Below are positions 7,988 through 17,321 of a stretch of 64,000 nt of DNA, in pieces. The stretch covers positions 1-64,000 of the forward strand of contig JADYZM010000056.1 in assembly GCA_020853105.1 (NCBI GenBank). The letters are read 5' to 3'. This DNA is from Flavobacteriales bacterium (GTDB lineage Bacteria > Bacteroidota > Bacteroidia > Flavobacteriales_E > Vicingaceae). The stretch's first letter is position 1, and each line of letters opens with the position of its first letter. Made by a program: the position numbers and the translations under genes. A model generated the notes under the pieces. It had not been told where the DNA came from, ran no database searches, and was given only the letters and a program-made list of their open reading frames with translations.

Positions 7988-10186
7988 TTAGTTGGCTACA
8001 TTGGAGAAAAATTTCAACCGTAGTAATCTCATCTCGTGTTCGGAAAAAGCATTGTCAAATTCTGCCATTGCCTCTTCAATGCTATCTGAATCTGCTTCCA
8101 TAAAATATTCAAAAACTTCTTCTTGGTCAGATTCATCAATTATCTCGTTGATGTAATAGTCTAAGTTTAATTTTGTTCCTGAATGGACAATCATTTCCAG
8201 TTCATTAATCACATCATCTAGGCTAATTCCTTTCGAAATAGCAATGTCTTCCAAATCAATTTTACGGTCGATACTTTGAACAACAAATACTTTAAGTCCG
8301 GATTTGTTCACTACAGATTTAACCACCATATCCATGGGGCGTTCTATATCATTTTCCTTAACGTATTTATCAATTACTTCAATAAATTCTTTTCCAAATT
8401 TTTCAGCTTTTCCTTGTCCAACACCGGAAATTGTGGTTAATTCTTCAATGGTGATCGGGTAACGGGTTGACATGTCTTCTAACGAAGGGTCTTGAAAAAT
8501 CACAAATGGAGGAAATCCTTTTTGTTTAGCTATTGATTTTCTTAAATCTTTTAAAATTGAAAATAACACTTCGTCGGTTGCACCGCTACTTCGTTGAGGT
8601 ATTATTCCGTCACCATCATCAACATCGCTGTAATCATGAGGTTTTACTAAATGGAAAGATTGAGGTGAATTTAAAAATTCTTTCCCTTGTAAAGTAACTT
8701 TTAATATTCCATAGTTTTCTATTTCTTTAATTATCATTCCTCCCACAATAGATTGTCTGATAACTGCTTCCCAGTATTTGTTGTCTTTTCCTTCGGCTTT
8801 TCCTTTTCCAAACATTTTGTGAGAGTCGTGTCCGAAAGACTTTATTTCTGAAGACACAAATCCGGCAATGAAGTTTGCAATGTATTTGGCTTTGAAAACT
8901 TCGTTTAGAGAAAGAATAGTGTTTAACAACAATTCTACATCTTCTTTTCCTTCAAATTTTTCTTTTGGATTTGAGCAATTGTCGCACATTCCTTTTTCGC
9001 TGCAATCTTCATCAATATATTTTTCTCCAAAATAATTGAGCAATTGTTTTCTTCTACATACTGCAGTTTCAGCGTATGAAACCATTTCGAAAATGAGTTG
9101 TAACCCAACCTCAAGCTCTGCAACCGGCTTCCCGTGTAAAAATTTTTCAAGTTTTTCAATGTCCTTATAGCTATAAAACGCCACACACAAACCTTCACCA
9201 CCATCTCTACCAGCTCTACCAGTTTCCTGGTAATAACTTTCAAGACTTTTGGGGATGTCGTGATGAATTACATATCTCACATCAGGTTTGTCTATACCCA
9301 TTCCAAATGCAATTGTTGCAACAATTACGTCTGCTTCCTCCATCAAAAACATATCTTGGTTTTTGGCTCTTGAAGCTGAATCGAGTCCGGCATGGTAGGG
9401 AAGTGCTTTTATACCGTTTACTTGTAAAAACTCAGCAATTTCTTCTACTTTTTTTCTGCTCAAACAATAAATAATACCGCTTTTGCCTTCGTTTTGTTTT
9501 ACAAATTTGATGATTTCTTTTTTAACATCTTTTTTGGGTCGTACTTCATAATATAGGTTATGCCTGTTAAAAGATGATTTGTAAACTTTTGCATCTATCA
9601 TGCCTAAGTTTTTTTGAATATCTTCCTGAACTTTTGGAGTTGCAGTGGCAGTTAGAGCAATAATTGGTACTCGGTCTATGGATTCAATAATTGTTCTTAG
9701 TCTTCTATATTCAGGCCTGAAATCGTGTCCCCATTCTGAAATACAATGAGCTTCATCAATGGCAAAAAATGAAATTTTTATACTTTTTAAAAATTCTACA
9801 TTTTCTTCTTTGGTTAGAGATTCAGGGGCAACATAAAGCAATTTGGTGATTCCGTCAGCTACATCTTGTTTAACTTGGCGGGCTTCGGTTTTGTTTAGAG
9901 ATGAGTTATAAAAGTGGGCAACACCATCTTGGCTGGAAATTCCTCGAATAGAATCTACTTGATTCTTCATTAAAGCAATTAGCGGAGAAACAATAATAGC
10001 TGTTCCATCACACATAAGTGCAGGTAATTGGTAGCATAGTGATTTTCCACCACCTGTTGGCATAATAACAAAAGTGTCTTTGCCTTCTAGCAGATTATTG
10101 ATTACTTTTTCTTGTTCACCTTTGAATTGGTCGAATCCGAAGTGAGTTTTTAAATAGTCCGTAAGGGAAACTTCTAAGGTTTGCAT
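7988..10186 (-). CDS. recQ: ATP-dependent DNA helicase RecQ
   Basis: A 732-residue superfamily 2 helicase. The DEAD-type domain has Walker A PTGGGKSLCYQLP, the DEAH box AIDEAHCISEWGHDFRPEY and motif III ALTATATP. Helicase-C contains IIYCLSRKKVEE, VATIAFGMGIDKPDVRYVIH and QETGRAGRDG. Then come the RecQ zinc-binding Cys cluster (CRRKQLLNYFG...CSEKGMCDNC), the RQC winged helix, and an HRDC domain (ISGVGQGKAEKFGKEFIEVI). About 100 residues follow with ISKGISLDDVINELEMIVHSG, which looks like a helix-turn-helix of the HTH_40 type seen at the end of some Bacteroidota RecQ proteins. It acts in DNA repair and recombination. Confidence 0.96.
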   Translation of the reverse strand: MQTLEVSLTDYLKTHFGFDQFKGEQEKVINNLLEGKDTFVIMPTGGGKSLCYQLPALMCDGTAIIVSPLIALMKNQVDSIRGISSQDGVAHFYNSSLNKTEARQVKQDVADGITKLLYVAPESLTKEENVEFLKSIKISFFAIDEAHCISEWGHDFRPEYRRLRTIIESIDRVPIIALTATATPKVQEDIQKNLGMIDAKVYKSSFNRHNLYYEVRPKKDVKKEIIKFVKQNEGKSGIIYCLSRKKVEEIAEFLQVNGIKALPYHAGLDSASRAKNQDMFLMEEADVIVATIAFGMGIDKPDVRYVIHHDIPKSLESYYQETGRAGRDGGEGLCVAFYSYKDIEKLEKFLHGKPVAELEVGLQLIFEMVSYAETAVCRRKQLLNYFGEKYIDEDCSEKGMCDNCSNPKEKFEGKEDVELLLNTILSLNEVFKAKYIANFIAGFVSSEIKSFGHDSHKMFGKGKAEGKDNKYWEAVIRQSIVGGMIIKEIENYGILKVTLQGKEFLNSPQSFHLVKPHDYSDVDDGDGIIPQRSSGATDEVLFSILKDLRKSIAKQKGFPPFVIFQDPSLEDMSTRYPITIEELTTISGVGQGKAEKFGKEFIEVIDKYVKENDIERPMDMVVKSVVNKSGLKVFVVQSIDRKIDLEDIAISKGISLDDVINELEMIVHSGTKLNLDYYINEIIDESDQEEVFEYFMEADSDSIEEAMAEFDNAFSEHEMRLLRLKFFSNVAN

Positions 10187-10302
10187 GTTTTATTTTTTAG
10201 TATAATGTTTACATTTGCAAACTAAAGTTACGACAATAACTTATATATAAAAAAAATTTTTAACATACTTTAGCTAAACGTATCATAATAAACTGTTAAT
10301 GA

Positions 10303-11271
10303 ATGACATTTGCAGATGAAATAAAAAATAATGCGATAAGTTCACTAAAAATTGAAGCCAAATCAATTGAAAACTTAATTCAGTTTATTAATGATGATTT
10401 TGTTGCTGTTGTAAACCTTATTCTTAATTCAAACGGGAGGGTTGTAGTAACGGGAGTTGGAAAAAGTGCTATTGTCGCTCAAAAAATTGTGGCAACGCTC
10501 AACTCAACCGGAACACCTTCAATTTTTATGCATGCTGCAGATGCTATTCATGGAGATTTAGGAAATATTCAGAAAGATGACATTGTAATTTGTATTTCAA
10601 AAAGTGGAAATACTCCCGAAATAAAAGTGTTGGTCCCTTTTGTTAAAGGGTTTGGAAATCAATTGGTTGCCATAACAGGAAATATAGATTCATATTTAGG
10701 AAAACAAGCCAATTATGTGTTGAATACCTATGTAGAGGCGGAGGCTTGTCCAAACAATTTGGCACCAACAAGTAGCACAACTGCTCAAATGGCTATGGGT
10801 GATGCTCTTGCCGTTTGTTTGCTGCATCAACGAGGGTTTACCGATAGGGATTTTGCTAAATATCATCCCGGTGGGGCATTGGGAAAGAAATTATACTTAC
10901 GAGTTTCTGATTTAATGGTTCGTAATGAAAAGCCTGAAGTTACCATAAATCAATCGTTGAAAGAGGTGATTATTGAAATTTCTAAAAAACGATTAGGGGT
11001 TGCAGCTGTTGTCGATAATTCAAAATTAGTTGGAATTATAACCGATGGAGATATTCGTCGGATGCTAGAGAAAAATATGGATATCAATCAAGTGTTGGCA
11101 AAAGACATTATGGGTAAATCGCCCAAAACCATTCAGGAAAATTGTATGGCTGTTGAAGCTTTAGCCTTGATGGAAAGCAATGGTATTTCACAATTGATTG
11201 TTGTTAATGAAAGTGATGCATACTCGGGAGTTATACACATTCACGATTTACTCAGAGAAGGAATTATTTAA
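10303..11271 (+). CDS. D-arabinose-5-phosphate isomerase (KpsF/GutQ family)
   Basis: A 322-residue protein with an N-terminal SIS sugar-isomerase domain (GRVVVTGVGKSAIVAQKIVATLNSTG, MHAADAIHGDLG, ICISKSGNTPEI, APTSSTTAQMAMGDALAV) and two C-terminal CBS motifs (about 205-320; LGVAAVVDNSKLVGIITDGDIRR and ISQLIVVNESDAYSGVIHIHDLL). This is the full KpsF/GutQ architecture. It interconverts ribulose-5-phosphate and arabinose-5-phosphate, the first step towards Kdo for lipopolysaccharide. It is divergent from recQ across a 116-nt gap and convergent with RNase R, with 3 nt between stops. Confidence 0.95.
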   Translation: MTFADEIKNNAISSLKIEAKSIENLIQFINDDFVAVVNLILNSNGRVVVTGVGKSAIVAQKIVATLNSTGTPSIFMHAADAIHGDLGNIQKDDIVICISKSGNTPEIKVLVPFVKGFGNQLVAITGNIDSYLGKQANYVLNTYVEAEACPNNLAPTSSTTAQMAMGDALAVCLLHQRGFTDRDFAKYHPGGALGKKLYLRVSDLMVRNEKPEVTINQSLKEVIIEISKKRLGVAAVVDNSKLVGIITDGDIRRMLEKNMDINQVLAKDIMGKSPKTIQENCMAVEALALMESNGISQLIVVNESDAYSGVIHIHDLLREGII

Positions 11272-11274
11272 CTC

Positions 11275-13440
11275 TTACTCATCAATTCCGCCCCAAAAAT
11301 CTTCCTCTTGTTCGGTTAAAACAAAGTCAAGTTGTTTTCTGGAAAGATCAGCTCTTTTTACTCGAATCCGGACTTTATCTCCCATTCGATATGTTTTTTT
11401 GTGTTTTCTTCCGATTGCTTGGTAATTGTCGGGGTCAAACGAGTAAAAATCGTCGGTCATATCTCGTAAACGAACCATTCCTTCACACATTCCACTCATA
11501 ATTTCTACATATATTCCCCACTCGCTCACACCTGAAATGATTCCGTCAAAAGCCTGACCGATTTTGTCTTGTAAAAATTCTACTTGTTTGTATTTTATAC
11601 TGGCTCTTTCTGCTTCGGCTGCCAGAAGTTCCATTTTGGATGAATGTTTACATTGCTCTTCAATTTCGGTTTGGTTAAAAGATTGCCCGCCATCCAAATA
11701 GCGTTGTAATAAACGATGGGCAATAATATCAGGATAACGCCTGATGGGTGATGTAAAATGGGAGTAGTAGGAAAAAGCTAAGCCATAATGACCAATATTA
11801 TTGGTTGAATAAGCAGCTTTTGACATGGTACGGATGGCAAGTTGTTCGATTAAATTTTCTTCGTTTTTACCTTTAACTTCTTCCAGCAAATTGTTTAAAG
11901 ATTTTGCCAATTTACTTTCATCTAAGCTGAGGTTATAGCCAAATTTTTTAATGAAATTTGAAAATACTTGTAGTTTTTCTTGGTTGGGTTCATCATGAAT
12001 TCGATAAACAAAGGTTTTGGGTTTTTGATTTTTTGGAGTTTTTCCAATAAATTCAGCAACTCTTTTGTTAGCCAAAAGCATAAATTCTTCAATAAGTTTG
12101 TTTGAATCTTTGCTTTCTTTGAAGTAGATCCCTATGGGATTTCCATCTTTATCTAGGTTAAACTTTACTTCTATTCTGTCAAAAGCAATAGAACCTTTTT
12201 TAAAGCGGTCTTTTCGGAGCAATTTTGCTAATTTGTCCATTTGAAGAATTTCTTCAGCAAAGTCGCCTTTGCCTGTTTCAATGCGTTCTTGGGCTTCTTC
12301 GTAGGTAAAACGTCTATCCGAAAATATAACTGTTCTGCCGAACCACTCTTTTTTTACTTCAGCACTATCCGTAAGTTCAAAAACAGCTGAAAAACAAAGC
12401 TTAGTTTCGTGTGGACGAAGCGAACAAGCATTGTTCGATAATACTTCAGGAAGCATTGGCACAACACGATCAACTAAATATACAGAAGTTGCCCGTTGTA
12501 AAGCCTCTTTGTCGAGCAAAGTTCCGGGTTGTACGTAGTGCGACACATCAGCAATATGCACTCCTATTTCCCAGATACCATTTTCCAGTTTTTTGATGGA
12601 AAGAGCGTCGTCAAAATCTTTGGCATCAAGGGGGTCAATAGTAAATGTAGTTACGGTTCTGAAGTCTAAACGATTTTTTATTTCGGCATTACTAATCTCA
12701 ATATTCAGTTTTGCGGCATCTTGTTCTACTTTTTCAGGGAATTTGTATGGCAACCCATATTCAGCAAGAATTGCATGCATTTCTGTGTTTCTTTCACCTG
12801 CTTTTCCTAAAACATCTATAATTATACCGTAAGGATTTTTTTTATTTTTTGGCCACTCGGTAATTTTTACGACAACTTTATCGCCGTTGTTGGCACCTTT
12901 TAATTTGTCGTTTGAAACAAAAACATCAACGGGCATTCGAGGGTCGGTGGTAACTACAAAGGAGAAATTTTTAGATTTATCGATAATTCCAACAAATTCT
13001 GTTTTTGCACGTTCAATGATTTCAACAATTTCACCTTCGGGTTTACGCTTTTGTTTGCTAGAAAACACGTTAACTTTTACTTTGTCGCCATTTAAAGCTC
13101 CATTTGTATTTTTTGGAGAAATAAAAACATCGTCTTCTTCTTCTGAAATAATAACATAGGCAATTCCAGATGCTGTCATATCAACGGTTCCTTCTACAAA
13201 TGCACCTGAAGAATTTAGTTTGAATGTTCCACTTTTTGTTTCGACTAGTTTGCCTTGAACAGCGAGTTCTTCTAAAACAATTGACACTAATCGTTTGTTT
13301 GAAATGTCTTTGAATCCAAAAGCTTGACTGATTTGTTTGTAGTTAAATGTGTATGAAGGATTTTTTTCAAACAGACTGGATATTTGTTGAATTAGATTTG
13401 ATTTAAAGCCTCCAGTATTGTGTTTTTTGTGTTTAGACAT
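11275..13440 (-). CDS. rnr: Ribonuclease R
   Basis: A 721-residue protein, close to usual RNase R length. The order is an N-terminal winged-helix-like segment, cold-shock/OB domains, the RNB catalytic domain with DPLDAKDFDDALSI (metal-binding Asp residues), VHIADVSHYV, and the conserved HFTSPIRRYPDIIAHRLL, then an S1 domain (FDGIISGVSEWGIYVEIMSG) and a short acidic tail. It is a processive 3'-to-5' exoribonuclease acting on structured RNA. It stands alone on its strand between a convergent isomerase gene and a divergent phosphatase gene, so it probably has its own promoter in the gap at 13441-13542. Confidence 0.95.
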   Translation of the reverse strand: MSKHKKHNTGGFKSNLIQQISSLFEKNPSYTFNYKQISQAFGFKDISNKRLVSIVLEELAVQGKLVETKSGTFKLNSSGAFVEGTVDMTASGIAYVIISEEEDDVFISPKNTNGALNGDKVKVNVFSSKQKRKPEGEIVEIIERAKTEFVGIIDKSKNFSFVVTTDPRMPVDVFVSNDKLKGANNGDKVVVKITEWPKNKKNPYGIIIDVLGKAGERNTEMHAILAEYGLPYKFPEKVEQDAAKLNIEISNAEIKNRLDFRTVTTFTIDPLDAKDFDDALSIKKLENGIWEIGVHIADVSHYVQPGTLLDKEALQRATSVYLVDRVVPMLPEVLSNNACSLRPHETKLCFSAVFELTDSAEVKKEWFGRTVIFSDRRFTYEEAQERIETGKGDFAEEILQMDKLAKLLRKDRFKKGSIAFDRIEVKFNLDKDGNPIGIYFKESKDSNKLIEEFMLLANKRVAEFIGKTPKNQKPKTFVYRIHDEPNQEKLQVFSNFIKKFGYNLSLDESKLAKSLNNLLEEVKGKNEENLIEQLAIRTMSKAAYSTNNIGHYGLAFSYYSHFTSPIRRYPDIIAHRLLQRYLDGGQSFNQTEIEEQCKHSSKMELLAAEAERASIKYKQVEFLQDKIGQAFDGIISGVSEWGIYVEIMSGMCEGMVRLRDMTDDFYSFDPDNYQAIGRKHKKTYRMGDKVRIRVKRADLSRKQLDFVLTEQEEDFWGGIDE

Positions 13441-13542
13441 TTGGTATAAATAAAGTTTAAAGATAGGTATTAGTTGTACTAAACCATAAAAAGTCCTCAG
13501 AAAAGTTACAACTGTAAATTTAAATTTTTTAGGAAGGATAAT

Positions 13543-15468
13543 TTGTTTAGTGTTTTTGAATCAATTGTTAATTATACAATTATCGGGCTTTTTGGTAATT
13601 TCGTTGTCTTAAATGCCTTTACTATGCAAATTTTTGAAAACCAAAACCTAACAAAAGCAAGGCAACTTCTTTTGGAGAATAAGGTTGAAGAAAGTTTGAT
13701 GGTTTTCGAGTCAATAGAAAGTGAACTTACCGCTTTAGACAAATTGTTGTATAAAGGAAACTATTACCTTGTTGCACAAAACTTTAAAGAATCGGTTACA
13801 GCACTGATTCAGGCAAAACAATTGGCTGTCGAACAAAATGAAATTTCTAAATTACTTATCGCTTATGAGTTGTTAACCACTCTGTATTATAAAATTGCCG
13901 ATTATTCTTCTGCTGCAGAAAATTGTCTGGAATACATTGAATTGCTTCAAGATACAAACCAATCCAAGACAAAACTGTTTGATGCGTTTTTACAGCTGGG
14001 GAATATCTACCAAAGCACACATAACTTTCAAGAAGCAATTTCAAACTATACCCGTGCAAACAAGTTGGCAAAACAACTAAAAAACACAAAACAAGATTCT
14101 GAAACTCTATTTAAAATTGGTAATGCGTACAATTGGAACGAAGAGTTGGAATTGGCTGAAAATTTCTTGCTTCAAAATATTTCTATTAATAAAAATGAAG
14201 GGTATTATAACGCCTGGTCGTTAGCCAGCTTATCTATTCTATATACCAAACAAAAAAAATACAGTGAGGCTCAATCTACTTTTGAGAAAAGCCTATCGGA
14301 AGCAAAGCAAGCTAATGATACACAACTTATTTCCAATATTTACAAAAGCCTAGGTAATTTGTTTTTAGTTACAAACCGATTCGACCAAGCTATTGAAACA
14401 CTTTCTAAATCAATAGATATTTGTAAACAACTCAATTTGAAGGTTGTGTTGATGAAGGCTCACGAATTTATTGCAGAAGCCTACGAAAAGAAAGGCGATT
14501 TAGCAAGTGCATACCACAACTTTAAAGCATATTATATTTTAAACGAAGAAATAAAACAGACAGATACGGATATTAAACTAAAAGGGCTTCAACTAAAATT
14601 TGATGTTGATGAGGCTAAAAATGAGGCTGAACTCTACCGATTAAAAAATATAGATTTAGTTACTGCCAACAACGAAATTGAACGCCAAAAACAAGAAATT
14701 GTACTAAAAAATCAAGAAATAACTGATAGTATTGTATATGCAAGAAGGATTCAAAATTCCATTTTACCAGAAACATCAGCTATTCAAACAATTTCTCAGG
14801 AACATTTTGTGCTCTATAAGCCCAAGGATATAGTTAGTGGTGATTTTTACTGGATTTCGGAAAACGAAGAAAAAGTTTATTTTGCTGTTATCGACTGTAC
14901 GGGTCATGGTGTTCCCGGTGCATTTTTAAGCATCATCGTTAACAATTTGTTTAATAAAGCTATTCACGAACAAAATTTGGTTGAAACCCAAAAAATTTTG
15001 GAATATATTCATCAAGAATTGATTGTTTCATTGAATAAGAAAAATAATGATTCCGGCAAAGATGGTATGGATGTAGCTCTTTGTTCAATTGATAAAAAAA
15101 CTCGTGAACTTCAGTATTCAGGTGCCAATAATCCATTGATAATAGTTCGAAACGGACAACTTATTGAATTGAAACCAGACAAAATGATGATTGGAAATAA
15201 TCTTGTTTACACAGATAAACAAATTTCACTAAACAGTATCAATCTCTTTAAAAATGATATGCTTTATCTATATTCCGATGGATATGCCGACCAATTTGGC
15301 GGTCCAAAAGGTAAAAAATTCAAAAGCAAAAGACTAAAAAGTTTGTTCCTCGAAATTTTTGAAAAAAGCTGTGTCAAACAACTTCAAGAATTAGAAAACA
15401 CTTTTGTAGAGTGGAAAAGCAACTTGGAACAAATTGATGATGTTTGTATTATGGGTATTAAAATTTAG
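13543..15468 (+). CDS. TPR protein with C-terminal SpoIIE-type PP2C phosphatase domain
   Basis: Up to 641 residues: TPR-like repeats (about 30-350), a coiled coil (about 345-400) and a SpoIIE/PP2C phosphatase domain (about 400-641). The phosphatase has DSIVYARRIQNSILP, LYKPKDIVSGDFYW, the metal-binding Asp in IDCTGHGVPGAF, KDGMDVAL, YSDGYADQFGG and the C-terminal QIDDVCIMGI. SpoIIE phosphatases usually act on anti-anti-sigma-type proteins; no such partner is in the window. The start is uncertain. TTG at 13543 has an AGGAAGG five nt upstream and adds a hydrophobic stretch of about 25 residues, whereas ATG at 13624 gives a cytoplasmic protein. Unlike its two relatives at 55545 and 57676 it has no membrane helix between TPRs and phosphatase. 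Confidence 0.85.
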   Translation: MFSVFESIVNYTIIGLFGNFVVLNAFTMQIFENQNLTKARQLLLENKVEESLMVFESIESELTALDKLLYKGNYYLVAQNFKESVTALIQAKQLAVEQNEISKLLIAYELLTTLYYKIADYSSAAENCLEYIELLQDTNQSKTKLFDAFLQLGNIYQSTHNFQEAISNYTRANKLAKQLKNTKQDSETLFKIGNAYNWNEELELAENFLLQNISINKNEGYYNAWSLASLSILYTKQKKYSEAQSTFEKSLSEAKQANDTQLISNIYKSLGNLFLVTNRFDQAIETLSKSIDICKQLNLKVVLMKAHEFIAEAYEKKGDLASAYHNFKAYYILNEEIKQTDTDIKLKGLQLKFDVDEAKNEAELYRLKNIDLVTANNEIERQKQEIVLKNQEITDSIVYARRIQNSILPETSAIQTISQEHFVLYKPKDIVSGDFYWISENEEKVYFAVIDCTGHGVPGAFLSIIVNNLFNKAIHEQNLVETQKILEYIHQELIVSLNKKNNDSGKDGMDVALCSIDKKTRELQYSGANNPLIIVRNGQLIELKPDKMMIGNNLVYTDKQISLNSINLFKNDMLYLYSDGYADQFGGPKGKKFKSKRLKSLFLEIFEKSCVKQLQELENTFVEWKSNLEQIDDVCIMGIKI

Positions 15469-15473
15469 ACCGA

Positions 15474-17318
15474 TTATTCCACAGTTACTGATTTTGCCAA
15501 GTTTCTTGGCTGATCCACATTACAACCTCTCATAATTGCTATATAATACGATAGTAATTGCAATGGAATTGTTGTCAACAAAGGACTTAAAGCCTCATCA
15601 GTTTCTGGAACTTCAATAGTATAATCAGCAATTGCTTTTACTTCGGTGTCGCCCTCTGTAACAATGGCAATAATTTTCCCATTTCTTGCTTTAACTTCTT
15701 CAATGTTGCTGACTACTTTTTCGTAGTTTCCGTGTTTGGTAGCAATAACTACAACAGGCATTTCCTCATCAATTAAAGCAATAGGACCGTGTTTCATCTC
15801 TGCGGCAGGGTATCCCTCGGCGTGGATATATGAAATTTCTTTCAATTTTAATGCTCCTTCCAGAGCTACAGGAAAATTATAACCACGACCCAGGTATAGA
15901 AAATTTCGGGCGTTTTTAAATTTTTCAGCAATGGCTTTTATTTGATTATCAGTATTTAGTAGTTTCTCTACTTTTTCAGGTATGGTGCTCAGTTCTACCA
16001 TTAGTTGTCGCAATTTGGAATCAGACAGAGAGCCTTTTGCTTGTGCCAATGATAATGCCATCAGACTCAATACGGTTACTTGAGCTGTAAATGCTTTAGT
16101 AGAAGCTACTCCAATTTCTGGTCCTGCATGTGTATATGATCCGGCGTCGGTTGCTCTTGAGATTGAAGAGCCTACAACATTACAAATTCCAATAATGGTA
16201 GCACCTTTTTCCTTTGCTAGTTTAATTGCAGCAAGTGTATCGGCAGTTTCTCCTGATTGAGAAATGGCAATCACCACATCACTCTCAGTAATAATCGGGT
16301 TTCGGTATCTAAATTCTGAAGCATACTCAACCTCAACAGGAATTCGGGCAAAATCTTCAATCAAATATTCACCAACCAAGCCAGCATGCCAAGATGTTCC
16401 GCAGGCTACTATGATAATACGCTCCGCATTGATTATTTTTTGTTTGTATTCCCTAATTCCACCAAGCGAAACAATCCCTTTATTCAGGTCTATTCTGCCC
16501 CGCATACTGTTTTTAATAGAGGTGGGTTGTTCAAATATTTCTTTAATCATAAAATGATCAAATCCACCTTTTTCAATAGCTTCAAGTTGCATTTCAAGTT
16601 CCTGAATATAAGGAACTTTAGGTTGGTTTTTGATGTTGATTAATCGTAGTTCCTCTCCCTTTTTCAGTATGGCTATTTCTTCGTCGTTGAGGTACAACAC
16701 ATTTTTTGTGTATTCAATTATTGGTGTGGCATCAGAAGCTATATAATATTCATCAGTTTCGCCAATGCCAATAACAAGCGGACTGCTTTTTTTTGCAGCA
16801 ATCAGCATATCCGGATTTTTTTTAGACAACACAACAATTGCGTAAGCTCCAACAACTTCATTCAAAGCTATTCGAACAGCTTCTTCAAGATCTACTCCTG
16901 CTTTTATACGAATGTCCTCTATCAGATGAATCAATACTTCTGTGTCAGTATCACTTGAAAATTGATGCCCTCGTTGAGATAATTCTGCTTTTAAAGAAGC
17001 ATAATTTTCAATAATCCCATTGTGAATAATAGCTAAATCACTATTTCCGGAAAAGTGAGGGTGAGCATTTCTGTCGCTTGGAGCTCCGTGTGTTGCCCAA
17101 CGTGTATGTCCAATTCCAATTGTGCCAGAGGTGTCTTTGTCTGACGCAAAAGATATCAACTCCGAAACTTTACCCTGTTTTTTGAATAAATTAAGTTCTT
17201 GGTTATGAATTAAAGCAACTCCAGCACTGTCGTAACCTCTGTATTCTAATCGTTGTAATCCTTTAATTAATATAGGATAGGCTTCTTTTTTGCCTATATA
17301 TGCAACTATTCCACACAT
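15474..17318 (-). CDS. glmS: Glutamine--fructose-6-phosphate aminotransferase
   Basis: A 614-residue protein. MCGIVAYIG supplies the N-terminal Cys2 nucleophile of the class II glutaminase. GIGHTRWATHGAP, the two SIS isomerase domains (VACGTSWHAGLVGEYLIED, SQSGETADTLAA, YPAAEMKHGPIALID) and the C-terminal QPRNLAKSVTVE are all diagnostic. It makes glucosamine-6-phosphate from fructose-6-phosphate and glutamine for cell-wall and LPS precursors. The DUF4270 gene ends 3 nt upstream of its start, and a GT5 synthase gene precedes that, forming a cluster often seen in Bacteroidota. Confidence 0.97.
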   Translation of the reverse strand: MCGIVAYIGKKEAYPILIKGLQRLEYRGYDSAGVALIHNQELNLFKKQGKVSELISFASDKDTSGTIGIGHTRWATHGAPSDRNAHPHFSGNSDLAIIHNGIIENYASLKAELSQRGHQFSSDTDTEVLIHLIEDIRIKAGVDLEEAVRIALNEVVGAYAIVVLSKKNPDMLIAAKKSSPLVIGIGETDEYYIASDATPIIEYTKNVLYLNDEEIAILKKGEELRLINIKNQPKVPYIQELEMQLEAIEKGGFDHFMIKEIFEQPTSIKNSMRGRIDLNKGIVSLGGIREYKQKIINAERIIIVACGTSWHAGLVGEYLIEDFARIPVEVEYASEFRYRNPIITESDVVIAISQSGETADTLAAIKLAKEKGATIIGICNVVGSSISRATDAGSYTHAGPEIGVASTKAFTAQVTVLSLMALSLAQAKGSLSDSKLRQLMVELSTIPEKVEKLLNTDNQIKAIAEKFKNARNFLYLGRGYNFPVALEGALKLKEISYIHAEGYPAAEMKHGPIALIDEEMPVVVIATKHGNYEKVVSNIEEVKARNGKIIAIVTEGDTEVKAIADYTIEVPETDEALSPLLTTIPLQLLSYYIAIMRGCNVDQPRNLAKSVTVE

Positions 17319-17321
17319 AGT

